From: Hyphomicrobiales bacterium
GTDB taxonomy: Bacteria; Pseudomonadota; Alphaproteobacteria; Rhizobiales; JAJFHB01
Direction: 5' to 3'
Length of the DNA: 7,043 nucleotides
NCBI GenBank assembly: GCA_021775795.1
Contig: JAJFHB010000149.1
Location: 1 to 7,043, forward strand
The position numbers and the translations under genes were made by a program. Below, piece by piece: positions 1 to 7,043 of the stretch; the first letter of the stretch is position 1, and each line of letters starts with the position of its first letter. The notes beneath the pieces are model-generated. The model was not told the DNA's origin. It worked only from the letters and a program-made list of their open reading frames with translations, and made no database searches.

Positions 1-1806
1 TGGCTTGGCACCCAGGAGATGATGGAAGCCTTCAAGTTCATTTTTGAGGAAACCGAGTGGGGGTGGTTCCAGGCCCACGCTTACAAGTTCAATGCGGATA
101 CCTCGACATTCATCATCGAGACAACGGATGAGACCTGGACAGCAGCGGGCCTGGATCGCATGGAGGCAGATGAAGGCATCCGCTTTTGTGAGAAGCTCTT
201 CGCAGACTACCTCGGTGGAAATGCCCTCATGTCCAATGCGCGCCACCTGCGCGGCTCGAACATATGGATCAACTTCCCCCGCGTGCTGACCGAAAATTGG
301 GTGAAGGACAACATCGTCCTCATGGGCGATGCCGCCCACAGCGCGCATTTTTCCATCGGCTCGGGCACCAAGCTTGCGCTTGAAGATGCCATCAGTCTGG
401 CACGCCACTTCCGCAAGACGGGCGGGACGATCCAGGACGTGCTCTATGCCTATCAGGAAGAGCGGAAAATCGAAGTTCTGAAGCTGCAATCAGCGGCACG
501 AAACTCGACAGAGTGGTTTGAACACGTCAGCCGATATGCAGACATGGCGCCGGAACAGTTTGCCTATTCATTATTGACGCGCAGCCAACGCGTCAGTCAC
601 GAAAACCTCAGGTTACGCGACCGCGGCTACCTGGAATCCGTTGAGATGTGGTTTGCCGAACAGGCAACCGGTCAGAAGCAGGACGTTCCCGTTCCACCCA
701 TGTTTACGCCGTTCCGCCTGCGCAATATGGAACTGTCGAACCGCATCGTCGTGTCGCCCATGGCAACTTACAGCGCTGATGAGGGCATGCCGAACGACTT
801 TCACCTCGTTCATCTGGGAAATTTTGCGCTCGGTGGAGCAGCGCTTATTTTCACCGAAATGACGTGTGTGTCGCCGGAAGGCCGCATCACGCCGGGTTGC
901 CCCGGTATCTGGTCAGATGAACAGGCTGCCTTCTGGAACCGTGTGACGGACTTCGTCCACGATCGTTCTGACGCGCGCATCTGCTTGCAGATCGGGCACG
1001 CCGGTCGCAAGGGGTCGACCCGGCTTGGCTGGGAAGGCATGGATCAGCCGCTTGATGAGGGCAATTGGGAAGTCATCGGGCCGTCCCCGTTGCCCTGGGG
1101 GGCGAACAATCAGGTGCCGCGACAGGTCACACGCGCGGATATGGACAAGGTTGTTGCCGATCATGTGACGGCAACATTGAAAGCTCATGATGCCGGCTTC
1201 GACATGATTGAACTCCATGCAGCCCACGGGTATCTGCTGTCGTCATTTGTGTCACCGCTCAGCAACCAGCGCACGGATGAATTTGGCGGGTCACTGGAAA
1301 ACCGCATGCGTTTCCCCTTGGAAGTGGTTGAAGCGATGCGGAGCGGCTGGCCGGAAGACAAGCCTATGTCGGTGCGTATTTCAGCAACTGACTGGCATCC
1401 TGACGGCGTAACGCCGGATGAAAGCGTTGCAATCGCCGCCATGCTGAAAGACCGCGGTATTGATCTGGTTGATGTATCGGCGGGACAGACTTCGACGGAA
1501 GGCAAACCAACTTATGGACGCATGTTCCAGACGCCGTTTGCCGATCGCATTCGCAATGAAATCAAAATAGCGACGATGGCTGTGGGCAATATTTTCGAGC
1601 CGGATCACGTGAATTCCATTCTCGCGGCGGGCCGCGCCGATCTTGTCGCCCTAGCGCGGCCGCATCTGGCAAACCCGCGCTGGAGCCAGCACGCCGCCGC
1701 TCAATTGCGCTTCGAGGCCATGCAATGGCCGCCACAATATCTGAACGGCCGTGCTCAGTATTTGCGCAACCTGGAACGTGCAGACGATATGGCAGTGAGA
1801 GCATAG
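1..1806 (+). CDS. abmA: 2-aminobenzoyl-CoA monooxygenase/reductase (flavin hydroxylase-OYE fusion), 5' truncated
   Basis: The frame is open from base 1, so the gene starts left of the window; 601 residues are visible and the stop is TAG at 1804-1806. Numbering from the first visible codon, residues 1 to about 220 are the C-terminal part of a PHBH-type FAD monooxygenase domain, with the FAD-binding GDAAH motif at 109-113 and a helix following it ([11 protein letters not shown], 120-130). From about residue 234 a complete OYE-like NADH:flavin oxidoreductase domain follows: SPMATYS 252-258, AGRKGS, and the HAAHGYL substrate/flavin motif at 406-412. This fusion is known from Azoarcus evansii, where it hydroxylates and then reduces 2-aminobenzoyl-CoA to a non-aromatic ketone using NADH, FAD and O2. 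Perhaps 170-180 N-terminal residues, including the GxGxxG dinucleotide fold, lie outside the window. The same family is often labelled bifunctional salicylyl-CoA 5-hydroxylase/oxidoreductase, so a salicyl-CoA substrate is the main alternative. The product is expected to be cytosolic. Confidence 0.92.
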   Translation, partial: WLGTQEMMEAFKFIFEETEWGWFQAHAYKFNADTSTFIIETTDETWTAAGLDRMEADEGIRFCEKLFADYLGGNALMSNARHLRGSNIWINFPRVLTENWVKDNIVLMGDAAHSAHFSIGSGTKLALEDAISLARHFRKTGGTIQDVLYAYQEERKIEVLKLQSAARNSTEWFEHVSRYADMAPEQFAYSLLTRSQRVSHENLRLRDRGYLESVEMWFAEQATGQKQDVPVPPMFTPFRLRNMELSNRIVVSPMATYSADEGMPNDFHLVHLGNFALGGAALIFTEMTCVSPEGRITPGCPGIWSDEQAAFWNRVTDFVHDRSDARICLQIGHAGRKGSTRLGWEGMDQPLDEGNWEVIGPSPLPWGANNQVPRQVTRADMDKVVADHVTATLKAHDAGFDMIELHAAHGYLLSSFVSPLSNQRTDEFGGSLENRMRFPLEVVEAMRSGWPEDKPMSVRISATDWHPDGVTPDESVAIAAMLKDRGIDLVDVSAGQTSTEGKPTYGRMFQTPFADRIRNEIKIATMAVGNIFEPDHVNSILAAGRADLVALARPHLANPRWSQHAAAQLRFEAMQWPPQYLNGRAQYLRNLERADDMAVRA

Positions 1807-2586
1807 ATGGCCGGCACAATGCAAAACATCGAGGGCAAGCACGCGCTGGTGACCGGTGGTGGCTCGGGCATTGGGGCCGCAATTGCTCAGGCGCTGAGCC
1901 GGGAGGGGGCCACTGTCTCCCTTGTCGGTCGGAGCATCGGCAAACTCGAACATGCACAGCAGGAGCTTTCGCTTTCCGGTGGCGTTGCATCTGCCGATGT
2001 TTCAAATCCCGAACAGGTTGCTGCGGCGCTGTCCTCTCTGCGCGAAGCGCACGGCGCTTTCGGCATTGTCGTCAACAATGCCGGCGCAGCCGAGAGCGCG
2101 CCGTTTCAATCGATGTCGTTTGAACTCTGGCAGTCAATGCTGGCAGTCAATCTGACCGGCACGTTTCTGGTGACGCAGGCCACACTTGAGGACGTAAAAA
2201 ACACAAGCGGCGGCCGCATTGTGAACATCGCCAGTACGGCGTCCCTCAAAGGTTACGCCTATGTTTCGGCGTACTGCGCCGCCAAACATGGGGTGCTGGG
2301 GTTGACCCGCGCCCTGGCTCTTGAGCTTGCGCGTAAGGATGTCACCGTCAATGCCGTGTGTCCCGGTTATACGCAGACCGATCTTCTCGATCGCTCCGTT
2401 TCCAAGATAACGGGCACCACGGGCTTGAGTGAAAGCGAAGCCCGCGAGCGCCTTTCCGCTGGTAATCCGCAAGGCCGCTTTGTGACCGCTGAGGAAGTTG
2501 CAGACACGGTGACGTGGCTTTGCGGAGAGGCGGCGCGCAGTGTGACCGGTCAGGCAATTGCAGTCGCTGGTGGAGAAGTAATGTGA
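1807..2586 (+). CDS. SDR-family oxidoreductase (probable 3-hydroxyacyl-CoA dehydrogenase/ketoreductase-like)
   Basis: This 259-residue protein has the usual length of a classical short-chain dehydrogenase. It shows the nucleotide-binding TGGGSGIG at 16-23, NNAG at 90-93, and the catalytic tetrad Asn115, Ser143, Tyr156 and Lys160 (YCAAK). The end of the second strand carries Gly41-Arg42 in place of an Asp, which by family rules leans towards NADP(H), although this is only inferred. ATG 1807 follows the previous stop with no spacing and is preceded by GAGAG at 1797-1801; the later Met5 has no better ribosome binding site. In this operon it most likely oxidises or reduces an alicyclic or chain hydroxy/keto-CoA intermediate below the monooxygenase/reductase step. 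The exact substrate cannot be read from the sequence. The alternative is a FabG-like reductase recruited for the same role. Confidence 0.9.
   Translation: MAGTMQNIEGKHALVTGGGSGIGAAIAQALSREGATVSLVGRSIGKLEHAQQELSLSGGVASADVSNPEQVAAALSSLREAHGAFGIVVNNAGAAESAPFQSMSFELWQSMLAVNLTGTFLVTQATLEDVKNTSGGRIVNIASTASLKGYAYVSAYCAAKHGVLGLTRALALELARKDVTVNAVCPGYTQTDLLDRSVSKITGTTGLSESEARERLSAGNPQGRFVTAEEVADTVTWLCGEAARSVTGQAIAVAGGEVM
2572..2578 (+). promoter_or_regulatory. Ribosome binding site of the MarR gene
   Basis: GGAGAAG lies inside the end of the SDR gene, 7 bases before ATG 2586. It supports that start over any upstream in-frame codon within the SDR gene (such as 2514). The stop and start share one base (TGATG), which suggests translational coupling. 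Confidence 0.7.
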
Positions 2587-3095
2587 TGGCTCAGGCAACA
2601 GCGGAGAAACTGTCGTCGGACACCGGCGATGATGGAACGGACGGCAAGACACCGCTTAAGCTGTGGCTGCGTTTGCTGTCTTGCTCGACACTTCTCGAAA
2701 CGGAACTGAACAGGCGATTGCGGGCGCGCTTTGACACTTCACTCGCCAAGTTTGATTTCATGGCTCAACTGGCACGGGTTGGCGCCGACGGCATGACCAT
2801 GAGTCAACTCGGCCAGCTTTTGATGGTCACTGGCGGCAACATTACTGGTTTCACCGACAGGCTTGAGCGCGAGGGACTTGCCAGCCGCCGGCCCCATCCT
2901 TCCGATCGCCGTTCTCAGGTTATCGCGCTGACTGACAAGGGGCGCGAAAATTTCGAGCGCATGGCAACAGTTCATGAGGGCTGGATACAGGAACTGATGG
3001 GTGATCTTCGAGAAGAAGAAATGGATCTCATGTTGAATCAGCTGGGTGATCTCAAAGACGCCGTAGCCGCAAAGCTCGGCAACAGGAGTGTTTGA
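2586..3095 (+). CDS. MarR-family transcriptional regulator
   Basis: This 169-residue protein is a typical MarR-length winged-helix regulator. A hydrophilic N-terminal tail (1-20) rich in Asp, Ser and Thr precedes dimerisation helices. The helix-turn-helix runs from about 70 to 98 (start [10 protein letters not shown], recognition helix around [12 protein letters not shown]), followed by the wing with the family's Asp107-Arg108-Arg109 signature and the LTDKGRENF segment. The C-terminal helices (about 130-165) would complete the dimer interface. MarR proteins in aromatic-degradation clusters often respond to the aryl-CoA thioester made by the pathway, as with BadR- and CouR-type regulators; here 2-aminobenzoyl-CoA or a downstream CoA ester is a reasonable but unproven ligand. 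Its gene sits inside the operon rather than divergent from it, so autoregulation of the whole transcript is likely. Its operator is not visible and would be upstream of the window. Confidence 0.92.
   Translation: MAQATAEKLSSDTGDDGTDGKTPLKLWLRLLSCSTLLETELNRRLRARFDTSLAKFDFMAQLARVGADGMTMSQLGQLLMVTGGNITGFTDRLEREGLASRRPHPSDRRSQVIALTDKGRENFERMATVHEGWIQELMGDLREEEMDLMLNQLGDLKDAVAAKLGNRSV
3084..3088 (+). promoter_or_regulatory. Ribosome binding site deciding the crotonase start
   Basis: AGGAG is 9 bases before ATG 3098 but only 3 bases before the in-frame TTG at 3092. The spacing favours the ATG as the true start. Confidence 0.75.
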
Positions 3096-3097
3096 AT

Positions 3098-3910
3098 ATG
3101 GGGCTTTTGCTTGATTATGAAGCGCAGCACTTCAGCTGGAAAGTTGACGGCAGGGTCGCCATTGTCACGATCAACCGGCCCGATCGCAAGAACCCGCTGA
3201 CATTTGAATCCTATGCGGAGTTGCGGGACACATTCGAAGCATTGCGTTTCGAACAGGACATCAAGACGGTGATGCTAACGGGGGCAGGAGGCAACTTCTG
3301 CGCAGGCGGCGATGTCTTTGAAATTATCGAGCCTCTGACAAAAATGGCGATGCCCGAGTTGTTGAACTTCACGCGAATGACGGGCTCGGTGGTGAAGGCT
3401 ATGCGGGCCTGTCCGCAACCGGTTGTAGCGGCCATTGATGGTGTCTGTGTCGGCGCTGGCGCCTGTCTTGCCATGGGTTCAGATCTGCGTTTCGGCACCT
3501 TGGGCAGCAAGGTCGCTTTTCTGTTTGTGCGCGTCGGTCTTGCGGGATGTGACATGGGCGCCTGCGCAATATTACCAAGGATTATCGGTCAGGGTCGCGC
3601 TGCAGACCTCTTGTATTCAGGGCGTGTCATGAAGGGCGAGGAGGCCGAGCGCTGGGGCTTTTTCAATCGCCTGTGTGAGAGTGAAAGCCTGCACGAAGAA
3701 GCCCTCACCATGGCGCGCGACCTTGCCGGCGGACCAACATTCGCTCACGCCATGACCAAACGCATGATGCACGCCGAGTGGGACATGAGTGTCGATGAAG
3801 CGATTGAGGCTGAAGCCCAGGCTCAGGCCGTGTGTATGGAAACCAAAGATTTTAGCCGGGCCTTTGAAGCATTCGCAGCAAAGCGTGTGCCGGAGTTTGA
3901 GGGTGATTGA
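3098..3910 (+). CDS. Enoyl-CoA hydratase/isomerase (crotonase) family protein with atypical active site
   Basis: The protein is 270 residues, a normal crotonase length. ATG 3098 is chosen over TTG 3092 because of ribosome-binding-site spacing; it begins 2 bases after the MarR stop. The fold is clear: [10 protein letters not shown] near 25-34, first oxyanion-hole segment NFCAGGD at 66-72, second segment [19 protein letters not shown] around 114-132, then [10 protein letters not shown] at 146-155 and [10 protein letters not shown] at 159-168. By hand alignment to rat mitochondrial enoyl-CoA hydratase, Glu144 corresponds to Cys123 and Glu164 to Phe143, so neither canonical catalytic glutamate is present. 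An aspartate, Asp152, lies close to where the active-site Asp of 4-chlorobenzoyl-CoA dehalogenase falls, with similarity to the MenB-type Asp. Simple hydration of a double bond is therefore doubtful; hydrolysis, isomerisation or C-C cleavage of the alicyclic CoA ester is possible. Family membership is certain and the reaction is not. Confidence 0.9.
   Translation: MGLLLDYEAQHFSWKVDGRVAIVTINRPDRKNPLTFESYAELRDTFEALRFEQDIKTVMLTGAGGNFCAGGDVFEIIEPLTKMAMPELLNFTRMTGSVVKAMRACPQPVVAAIDGVCVGAGACLAMGSDLRFGTLGSKVAFLFVRVGLAGCDMGACAILPRIIGQGRAADLLYSGRVMKGEEAERWGFFNRLCESESLHEEALTMARDLAGGPTFAHAMTKRMMHAEWDMSVDEAIEAEAQAQAVCMETKDFSRAFEAFAAKRVPEFEGD
3899..3903 (+). promoter_or_regulatory. Ribosome binding site deciding the acyl-CoA dehydrogenase start
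   Basis: GAGGG within the end of the crotonase gene is 6 bases before ATG 3910 and only 3 bases before the in-frame TTG 3907. This supports ATG 3910, which shares its A with the preceding TGA stop. Confidence 0.65.
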
Positions 3911-5088
3911 TGGCTGACAAGTCGTTTCTGGACTGGCCCTTTTTTGAAGATAGGCATCGCGCGCTTGCAGCGCAGGTGGAAGGTTGGGCTGCTGAGTACG
4001 CCGAGGCGATCTCGTCGGCTAGCGACGAAGATGCGGCCTGTCAGGCACTGGTGGCGTCAATGGCTGACGCCGGGCTACTGAAGCATGCCGTTGTTGCCCC
4101 TCATGGAGGGGCAGGAGACAGTCTGGATGTACGCAGTCTCTGCCTCATCCGAGAAACGCTTGCACGTCATCATGGGTTGGCGGATTTCGCCTTCGCCATG
4201 CAGGGATTGGGCAGTGGACCCATTTGTCTGTTTGGCTCAGATGAGCAGAAGGCGCGGTTTCTGCCTGGCGTTGCTGCCGGCACTTCCATTGCCGCCTTTG
4301 CCCTTACCGAACCGGATGCGGGATCTGACGCGGCTGCTATTGGCCTGACCGCAGAGCTTAGTGGCGGTGAATACGTGCTCAATGGTGAGAAAACCTGGAT
4401 TTCCAACGGTGGTATCGCTGATCAGTATGTGGTCTTTGCGAGAACCGGTGAGGCGCCGGGAACGCGGGGCTTGTCCGCCATCGTTGTTCCTGCATCCACA
4501 CCGGGACTGGAAGTCGTCGAGCGGTTGCATGTGATTGCGCCGCATCCGCTGGGGCGGCTGCGGTTTGAAAACTGCCGCGTACCGGCAGAGAATTTGCTGT
4601 CAGCCTCCGGCACAGGCTTCAAGATCGCAATGGCAACGCTGGATGTCTTTCGTTCAACGGTCGGAGCCGCAGCGCTTGGCTTCGCGCGCCGCGCCCTTGA
4701 TGAAGCGCTTGACCACACGCAACAACGAATGATCGGAAATGCCGCCCTTGCCGATCTTCAGCTTCCCCAGGCAAAGCTCGCAGATATGGCCACAACAGTG
4801 GATGCATCGGCACTGCTTGTCTATCGCTCCGCCTGGGCAAAAGACAAAGGTGCCGCGCGCGTTACCCGCGAAGCGGCAATGGCGAAAATGTACGCCACCG
4901 AAGGCGCACAACAGGTCATCGATGATGCCGTTCAGCTCCACGGCGGACTTGGTGTCATGAAGGGTGTGAAGGTCGAAGAGCTTTACCGGGATATCCGGGC
5001 ACTTAGGATCTACGAGGGCGCGACTGATATTCAAAAACTTGTCATCGCCCGGCAGACATTGAGCGCGCGCGCCGCTGGAACCGCGTGA
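3910..5088 (+). CDS. Acyl-CoA dehydrogenase
   Basis: The 392-residue protein matches the standard FAD acyl-CoA dehydrogenase length and contains all three regions: helical N-terminal domain (about 10-125), beta domain (about 126-235) and C-terminal helical domain. Visible signatures are [10 protein letters not shown] at 131-140, the flavin-contacting WISNGG at 163-168, [11 protein letters not shown] at 342-352, and IYEGATDIQ at 367-375, in which Glu369 is the expected catalytic base in the position used by short-chain and most bacterial enzymes. It should introduce an alpha,beta double bond into a CoA thioester and pass electrons to electron-transfer flavoprotein. The start overlaps the crotonase stop by one base, so the two are probably translationally coupled and act in neighbouring steps. 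The likely substrate is a reduced ring or a ring-opened dicarboxyl/amino acyl-CoA of the anthranilate pathway; the sequence does not identify it. Confidence 0.94.
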   Translation: MADKSFLDWPFFEDRHRALAAQVEGWAAEYAEAISSASDEDAACQALVASMADAGLLKHAVVAPHGGAGDSLDVRSLCLIRETLARHHGLADFAFAMQGLGSGPICLFGSDEQKARFLPGVAAGTSIAAFALTEPDAGSDAAAIGLTAELSGGEYVLNGEKTWISNGGIADQYVVFARTGEAPGTRGLSAIVVPASTPGLEVVERLHVIAPHPLGRLRFENCRVPAENLLSASGTGFKIAMATLDVFRSTVGAAALGFARRALDEALDHTQQRMIGNAALADLQLPQAKLADMATTVDASALLVYRSAWAKDKGAARVTREAAMAKMYATEGAQQVIDDAVQLHGGLGVMKGVKVEELYRDIRALRIYEGATDIQKLVIARQTLSARAAGTA

Positions 5089-5094
5089 GTAACG

Positions 5095-5108
5095 AAGGAC
5101 AAAGAGAG
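5095..5108 (+). promoter_or_regulatory. Candidate ribosome binding sites of the CoA-ligase gene
   Basis: Two purine-rich matches precede ATG 5112: AAGGA at 5095-5099 (spacing 12) and GAGAG at 5104-5108 (spacing 3). Neither spacing is ideal. The alternative GTG at 5085, overlapping the dehydrogenase stop, has only a weak TGGAA upstream. The start is therefore less certain than for the other genes. Confidence 0.4.
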
Positions 5109-5111
5109 AAG

Positions 5112-6722
5112 ATGACGTCGTTGCCCGTCGATAGTTTTGCCAGGGATAATCTGCCGCCGCAGGAGCAATGGCCGCATTTTGACCACAGCCATTCTGCCTA
5201 TCATTATCCGGCACGGCTCAACTGTGTGACCCGCTTCATTGACCGCTGGATTGATGAGGGCAAGGGAGAGGCGACCGCCTTCATTACCCCGGAAGAAACG
5301 CTCACCTACGCCGAAGTGGCCCGTCAGACGGCCCAGCTTGCGCATGTGCTCGTCGACGATTTTGGTCTTGTTCCCGGCAACCGTGTCATGTTGCGGGCCG
5401 CCAACAAGCCGATGATGCTGATCGCCTATATGGCGGTCATTCGCGCCGGAGGGATTGCCGTTGGCACCATGCCTTTGCTGCGGGCAAAGGAACTGAGCGT
5501 CATCGCTGAAAAGGCGCAAATCTCTCTGGCTTTGTGCGACGGTAAACTCGAGCAAGAGCTTGAAGCCGCAAAGGCCGTTTGCCCGGTGCTCGAGAACATC
5601 GGCTGGTTTAACTCAGATCGCAGCGATGCACTCGAAGTGCGCATGGCAAAAAAGCCTGAGACCTTCGAGCCGCACGACAGCGCTGCCGATGATGTTTGTC
5701 TAATCGCATTTACCTCTGGCACGACGGGGAACCCGAAAGGCACGGTGCATTTTCATCGTGACCTGCTGGCAATCTGTGATGGTTTTTCCGCACAGGTGTT
5801 AAAGCCGCAGGCTGACGATATTTTTTGCGGCAGCCCTCCGCTGGCGTTTACTTTTGGGCTTGGCGGGCTGGCGCTGTTCCCCATGCATGTCGGGGCGGCT
5901 TCCCTGCTCCTGGAAGCGGCGTCGCCCGATGCATTGCTGAAGGCAATTGAAACCTACCGCGCAACAATCTGCTTTACCGCTCCAACGGCTTACCGCGTCA
6001 TGCTTGGCATGCTGGCGGATTATGACATCTCTTCGCTGCGGCAGGGTGTTTCAGCGGGTGAGCACTTGCCGAAGTCAACTTTTGAAGCGGTGCGTGATGC
6101 GATGGGGGTGTCTCTGATTGATGGTCTCGGCAGTACCGAGCTGCTCCACATTTTTATCACTTCTGCCGGCGAGAAGACCCGTGCCGGCGCAACGGGTTTG
6201 GTTGTGCCTGGTTACTCCGCCTGCATACTTGATGAAGCTGGCAATGAAGCGCCCCGCGGCACCGCCGGCCGCCTGGCTGTTAAGGGCCCCACTGGTTGCA
6301 GGTATCTCGCGGACGAGCGACAACGTGAATATGTCCAGAACGGCTGGAACATCACCGGCGATACAATGCTTCAGGATGTCGACGGCTACTTCTGGTACAA
6401 GGCGCGCTCCGACGACATGATCATCTCTGCGGGCTACAACATTTCTGGCCCGGAAGTGGAGAATGCTCTCCTCACGCATGAAGCCGTCAGTGAATGTGGC
6501 GTGGTGGGTAAACCAAGTGAAGAACGCGGGCAGATAGTGCAGGCTTTTGTGGTCCTGAACGCAGGGCTTACCGGCGACCAGGCCATGGTCAAGACCCTGC
6601 AGGATCACGTCAAAAACTCTGTCGCGCCCTACAAGTATCCTCGAGAAATCGTCTTTCGGGACAGTTTGCCCAAAACCCAAACGGGCAAGATTCAGCGTTT
6701 CAAACTGCGTGACGATCAGTAA
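5112..6722 (+). CDS. abmG: 2-aminobenzoate-CoA ligase (benzoate-CoA-ligase family, AMP-forming)
   Basis: This 536-residue ANL-superfamily enzyme would convert 2-aminobenzoate, ATP and CoA to 2-aminobenzoyl-CoA, AMP and pyrophosphate. Motifs in order, numbered from ATG 5112: phosphate-binding loop FTSGTTGNPKG 200-210, GLGSTELLHIF 338-348 (Glu343), TGD 416-418 region, hinge RSDDMIISAGYNISGPEVE 432-450, and PKTQTGKIQR 520-529 with the adenylation lysine Lys526. GSTE(L/M)LHIF is characteristic of benzoate-type CoA ligases. The segment SPPLAFTFGLGG (241-252) replaces the KLFFAYGLG-like segment I recall for benzoate-CoA ligases, which may reflect the ortho-amino substrate. The N-terminus beginning MTSLPVDSFARDNLPP resembles how such ligases normally start, so ATG 5112 is preferred over GTG 5085, which would add nine residues. 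Substrate assignment rests on operon context; benzoate or salicylate remain alternatives. Confidence 0.88.
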   Translation: MTSLPVDSFARDNLPPQEQWPHFDHSHSAYHYPARLNCVTRFIDRWIDEGKGEATAFITPEETLTYAEVARQTAQLAHVLVDDFGLVPGNRVMLRAANKPMMLIAYMAVIRAGGIAVGTMPLLRAKELSVIAEKAQISLALCDGKLEQELEAAKAVCPVLENIGWFNSDRSDALEVRMAKKPETFEPHDSAADDVCLIAFTSGTTGNPKGTVHFHRDLLAICDGFSAQVLKPQADDIFCGSPPLAFTFGLGGLALFPMHVGAASLLLEAASPDALLKAIETYRATICFTAPTAYRVMLGMLADYDISSLRQGVSAGEHLPKSTFEAVRDAMGVSLIDGLGSTELLHIFITSAGEKTRAGATGLVVPGYSACILDEAGNEAPRGTAGRLAVKGPTGCRYLADERQREYVQNGWNITGDTMLQDVDGYFWYKARSDDMIISAGYNISGPEVENALLTHEAVSECGVVGKPSEERGQIVQAFVVLNAGLTGDQAMVKTLQDHVKNSVAPYKYPREIVFRDSLPKTQTGKIQRFKLRDDQ

Positions 6723-6762
6723 TACGAACTCAATTCAGCTCACACGAACCAACAGGAACATC
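6723..6762 (+). other. Longest intergenic gap, 40 bases, ligase to RidA-like gene
   Basis: No hairpin with a T-run and no convincing promoter is visible. It contains AGGA at 6754-6757, 5 bases before the ATG of the next gene. The absence of a terminator supports continuation of the operon. Confidence 0.6.
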
Positions 6763-7043
6763 ATGTCGGACACTTCTAACTCAACACCCCGTCCTGTATT
6801 GCCGGAAGGCTGGCCCAGACCGAGTGGTTATGCCCATGCAATGATCGGCCAAGGCCGTATGCTCTGTATTGCCGGGCAGGTCGGCATGACACCACTTGGT
6901 GAATTCGTCAGTGACGACTTTGTCGAGCAGTTTGCCCAGACCCTGCATAACACCAGAGATCTGCTGGAAGAAGCCGGGGGAGGGCCGGAGCATCTGGTTC
7001 GGATGACCTGGTATGTTCGCGACAAGAAAGAATATATGGCGCG
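6763..7043 (+). CDS. RidA/YjgF-family protein, 3' truncated
   Basis: The frame opens at ATG 6763, with AGGA at 6754-6757, and runs off the right edge after 93 complete codons. The visible part shows the family's N-terminal half: GYAHAM (22-27, where E. coli RidA has GPYVQ), a beta-strand leading to LCIAGQVGMTPLGEF (34-48), the amphipathic helix around DDFVEQFAQTLHNTRDLLEEAG (51-72), and VRMTWYVRDKKEYM (79-92). RidA proteins hydrolyse enamine/imine intermediates such as 2-aminoacrylate, releasing ammonia, and work as cytosolic trimers. The catalytic arginine (about Arg105 in E. coli RidA) would be coded beyond the window, so activity cannot be judged here. In an anthranilate-CoA cluster it is a natural candidate for deaminating the 2-amino-enoyl-CoA product, but that is an inference. 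Confidence 0.87.
   Translation, partial: MSDTSNSTPRPVLPEGWPRPSGYAHAMIGQGRMLCIAGQVGMTPLGEFVSDDFVEQFAQTLHNTRDLLEEAGGGPEHLVRMTWYVRDKKEYMA

Noticed and set aside
700..702. Internal ATG that could start a separate OYE protein
   Set aside because: It has no well-placed ribosome binding site, and the two-domain fusion is the known form of this enzyme.
2514..2585. Upstream in-frame ATG extending the MarR protein by 24 residues into the SDR gene
   Set aside because: The extension overlaps conserved SDR coding sequence, and ATG 2586 has a good GGAGAAG site.
3092..3097. TTG start two codons upstream for the crotonase gene
   Set aside because: It is too close (3 bases) to the AGGAG ribosome binding site; ATG 3098 has 9-base spacing.
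5085..5111. GTG start overlapping the dehydrogenase stop for the CoA ligase
   Set aside because: Overlap would fit operon style, but the ribosome binding site is weak and the extra nine residues are not expected for the family. It is kept as a possible alternative only.
6075..6680. 201-codon open frame on the minus strand within the ligase gene
   Set aside because: It lies opposite a gene with all family motifs, has no recognisable domain, and such antisense frames are common in GC-rich codon-biased genes. The same applies to minus-strand frames at 5031-5555, 4654-5214, 2134-2652 and 1562-2005.
6723..6762. Possible terminator or promoter between ligase and RidA-like gene
   Set aside because: No inverted repeat followed by T-run and no clear -35/-10 pair could be found in 40 bases.
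1..7043. Box-type benzoyl-CoA epoxidase pathway or salicylate-gentisate pathway
   Set aside because: No BoxA/B/C-like epoxidase or ring-cleaving BoxC is seen, and no gentisate dioxygenase or thioesterase. The OYE fusion together with beta-oxidation genes fits anthranilate better, although salicyl-CoA cannot be fully excluded.

Overview
The window is a stretch of an apparently single, all-plus-strand operon. I read it as a gene cluster for aerobic degradation of 2-aminobenzoate (anthranilate) through its CoA thioester, the 'hybrid' pathway known from Azoarcus evansii (abm genes). The defining signature is the first gene: a flavoprotein monooxygenase fused to an old-yellow-enzyme (OYE) type flavin reductase, the architecture of 2-aminobenzoyl-CoA monooxygenase/reductase. 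A benzoate-CoA-ligase-type enzyme lies in the same operon. The base composition is moderately GC rich by eye. Protein style and tight gene packing suggest a proteobacterium, perhaps an alphaproteobacterium, but no taxonomic marker is present.

Layout, left to right: (1) 1-1806, monooxygenase/OYE fusion, missing its N-terminus at the window edge; (2) 1807-2586, short-chain dehydrogenase/reductase starting directly after the previous stop; (3) 2586-3095, MarR-family regulator overlapping the SDR stop by one base; (4) 3098-3910, crotonase (enoyl-CoA hydratase-like) protein; (5) 3910-5088, acyl-CoA dehydrogenase overlapping the crotonase stop by one base; (6) 5112-6722, aryl-CoA ligase; (7) 6763 to the right edge, start of a RidA/YjgF-family protein. 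The longest gap is 40 bases (6723-6762). There is no RNA gene, mobile element, repeat array or visible terminator, and the operon promoter must lie left of the window.

How the genes probably work together: the ligase forms 2-aminobenzoyl-CoA. The fusion enzyme hydroxylates and then reduces the ring to a non-aromatic 2-amino-5-oxocyclohexene carbonyl-CoA, which is established for the Azoarcus enzyme. The SDR, crotonase and acyl-CoA dehydrogenase then presumably carry out ring opening and beta-oxidation-like steps. The RidA-like protein may hydrolyse the enamine/imine form to release ammonia. The MarR protein probably senses a CoA-thioester intermediate.

The points most worth following up are the crotonase, which lacks both usual catalytic glutamates but has an aspartate at a hydrolase-like position, and the RidA-like protein as a candidate dedicated deaminase. 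Together they could explain the poorly defined lower part of this pathway.
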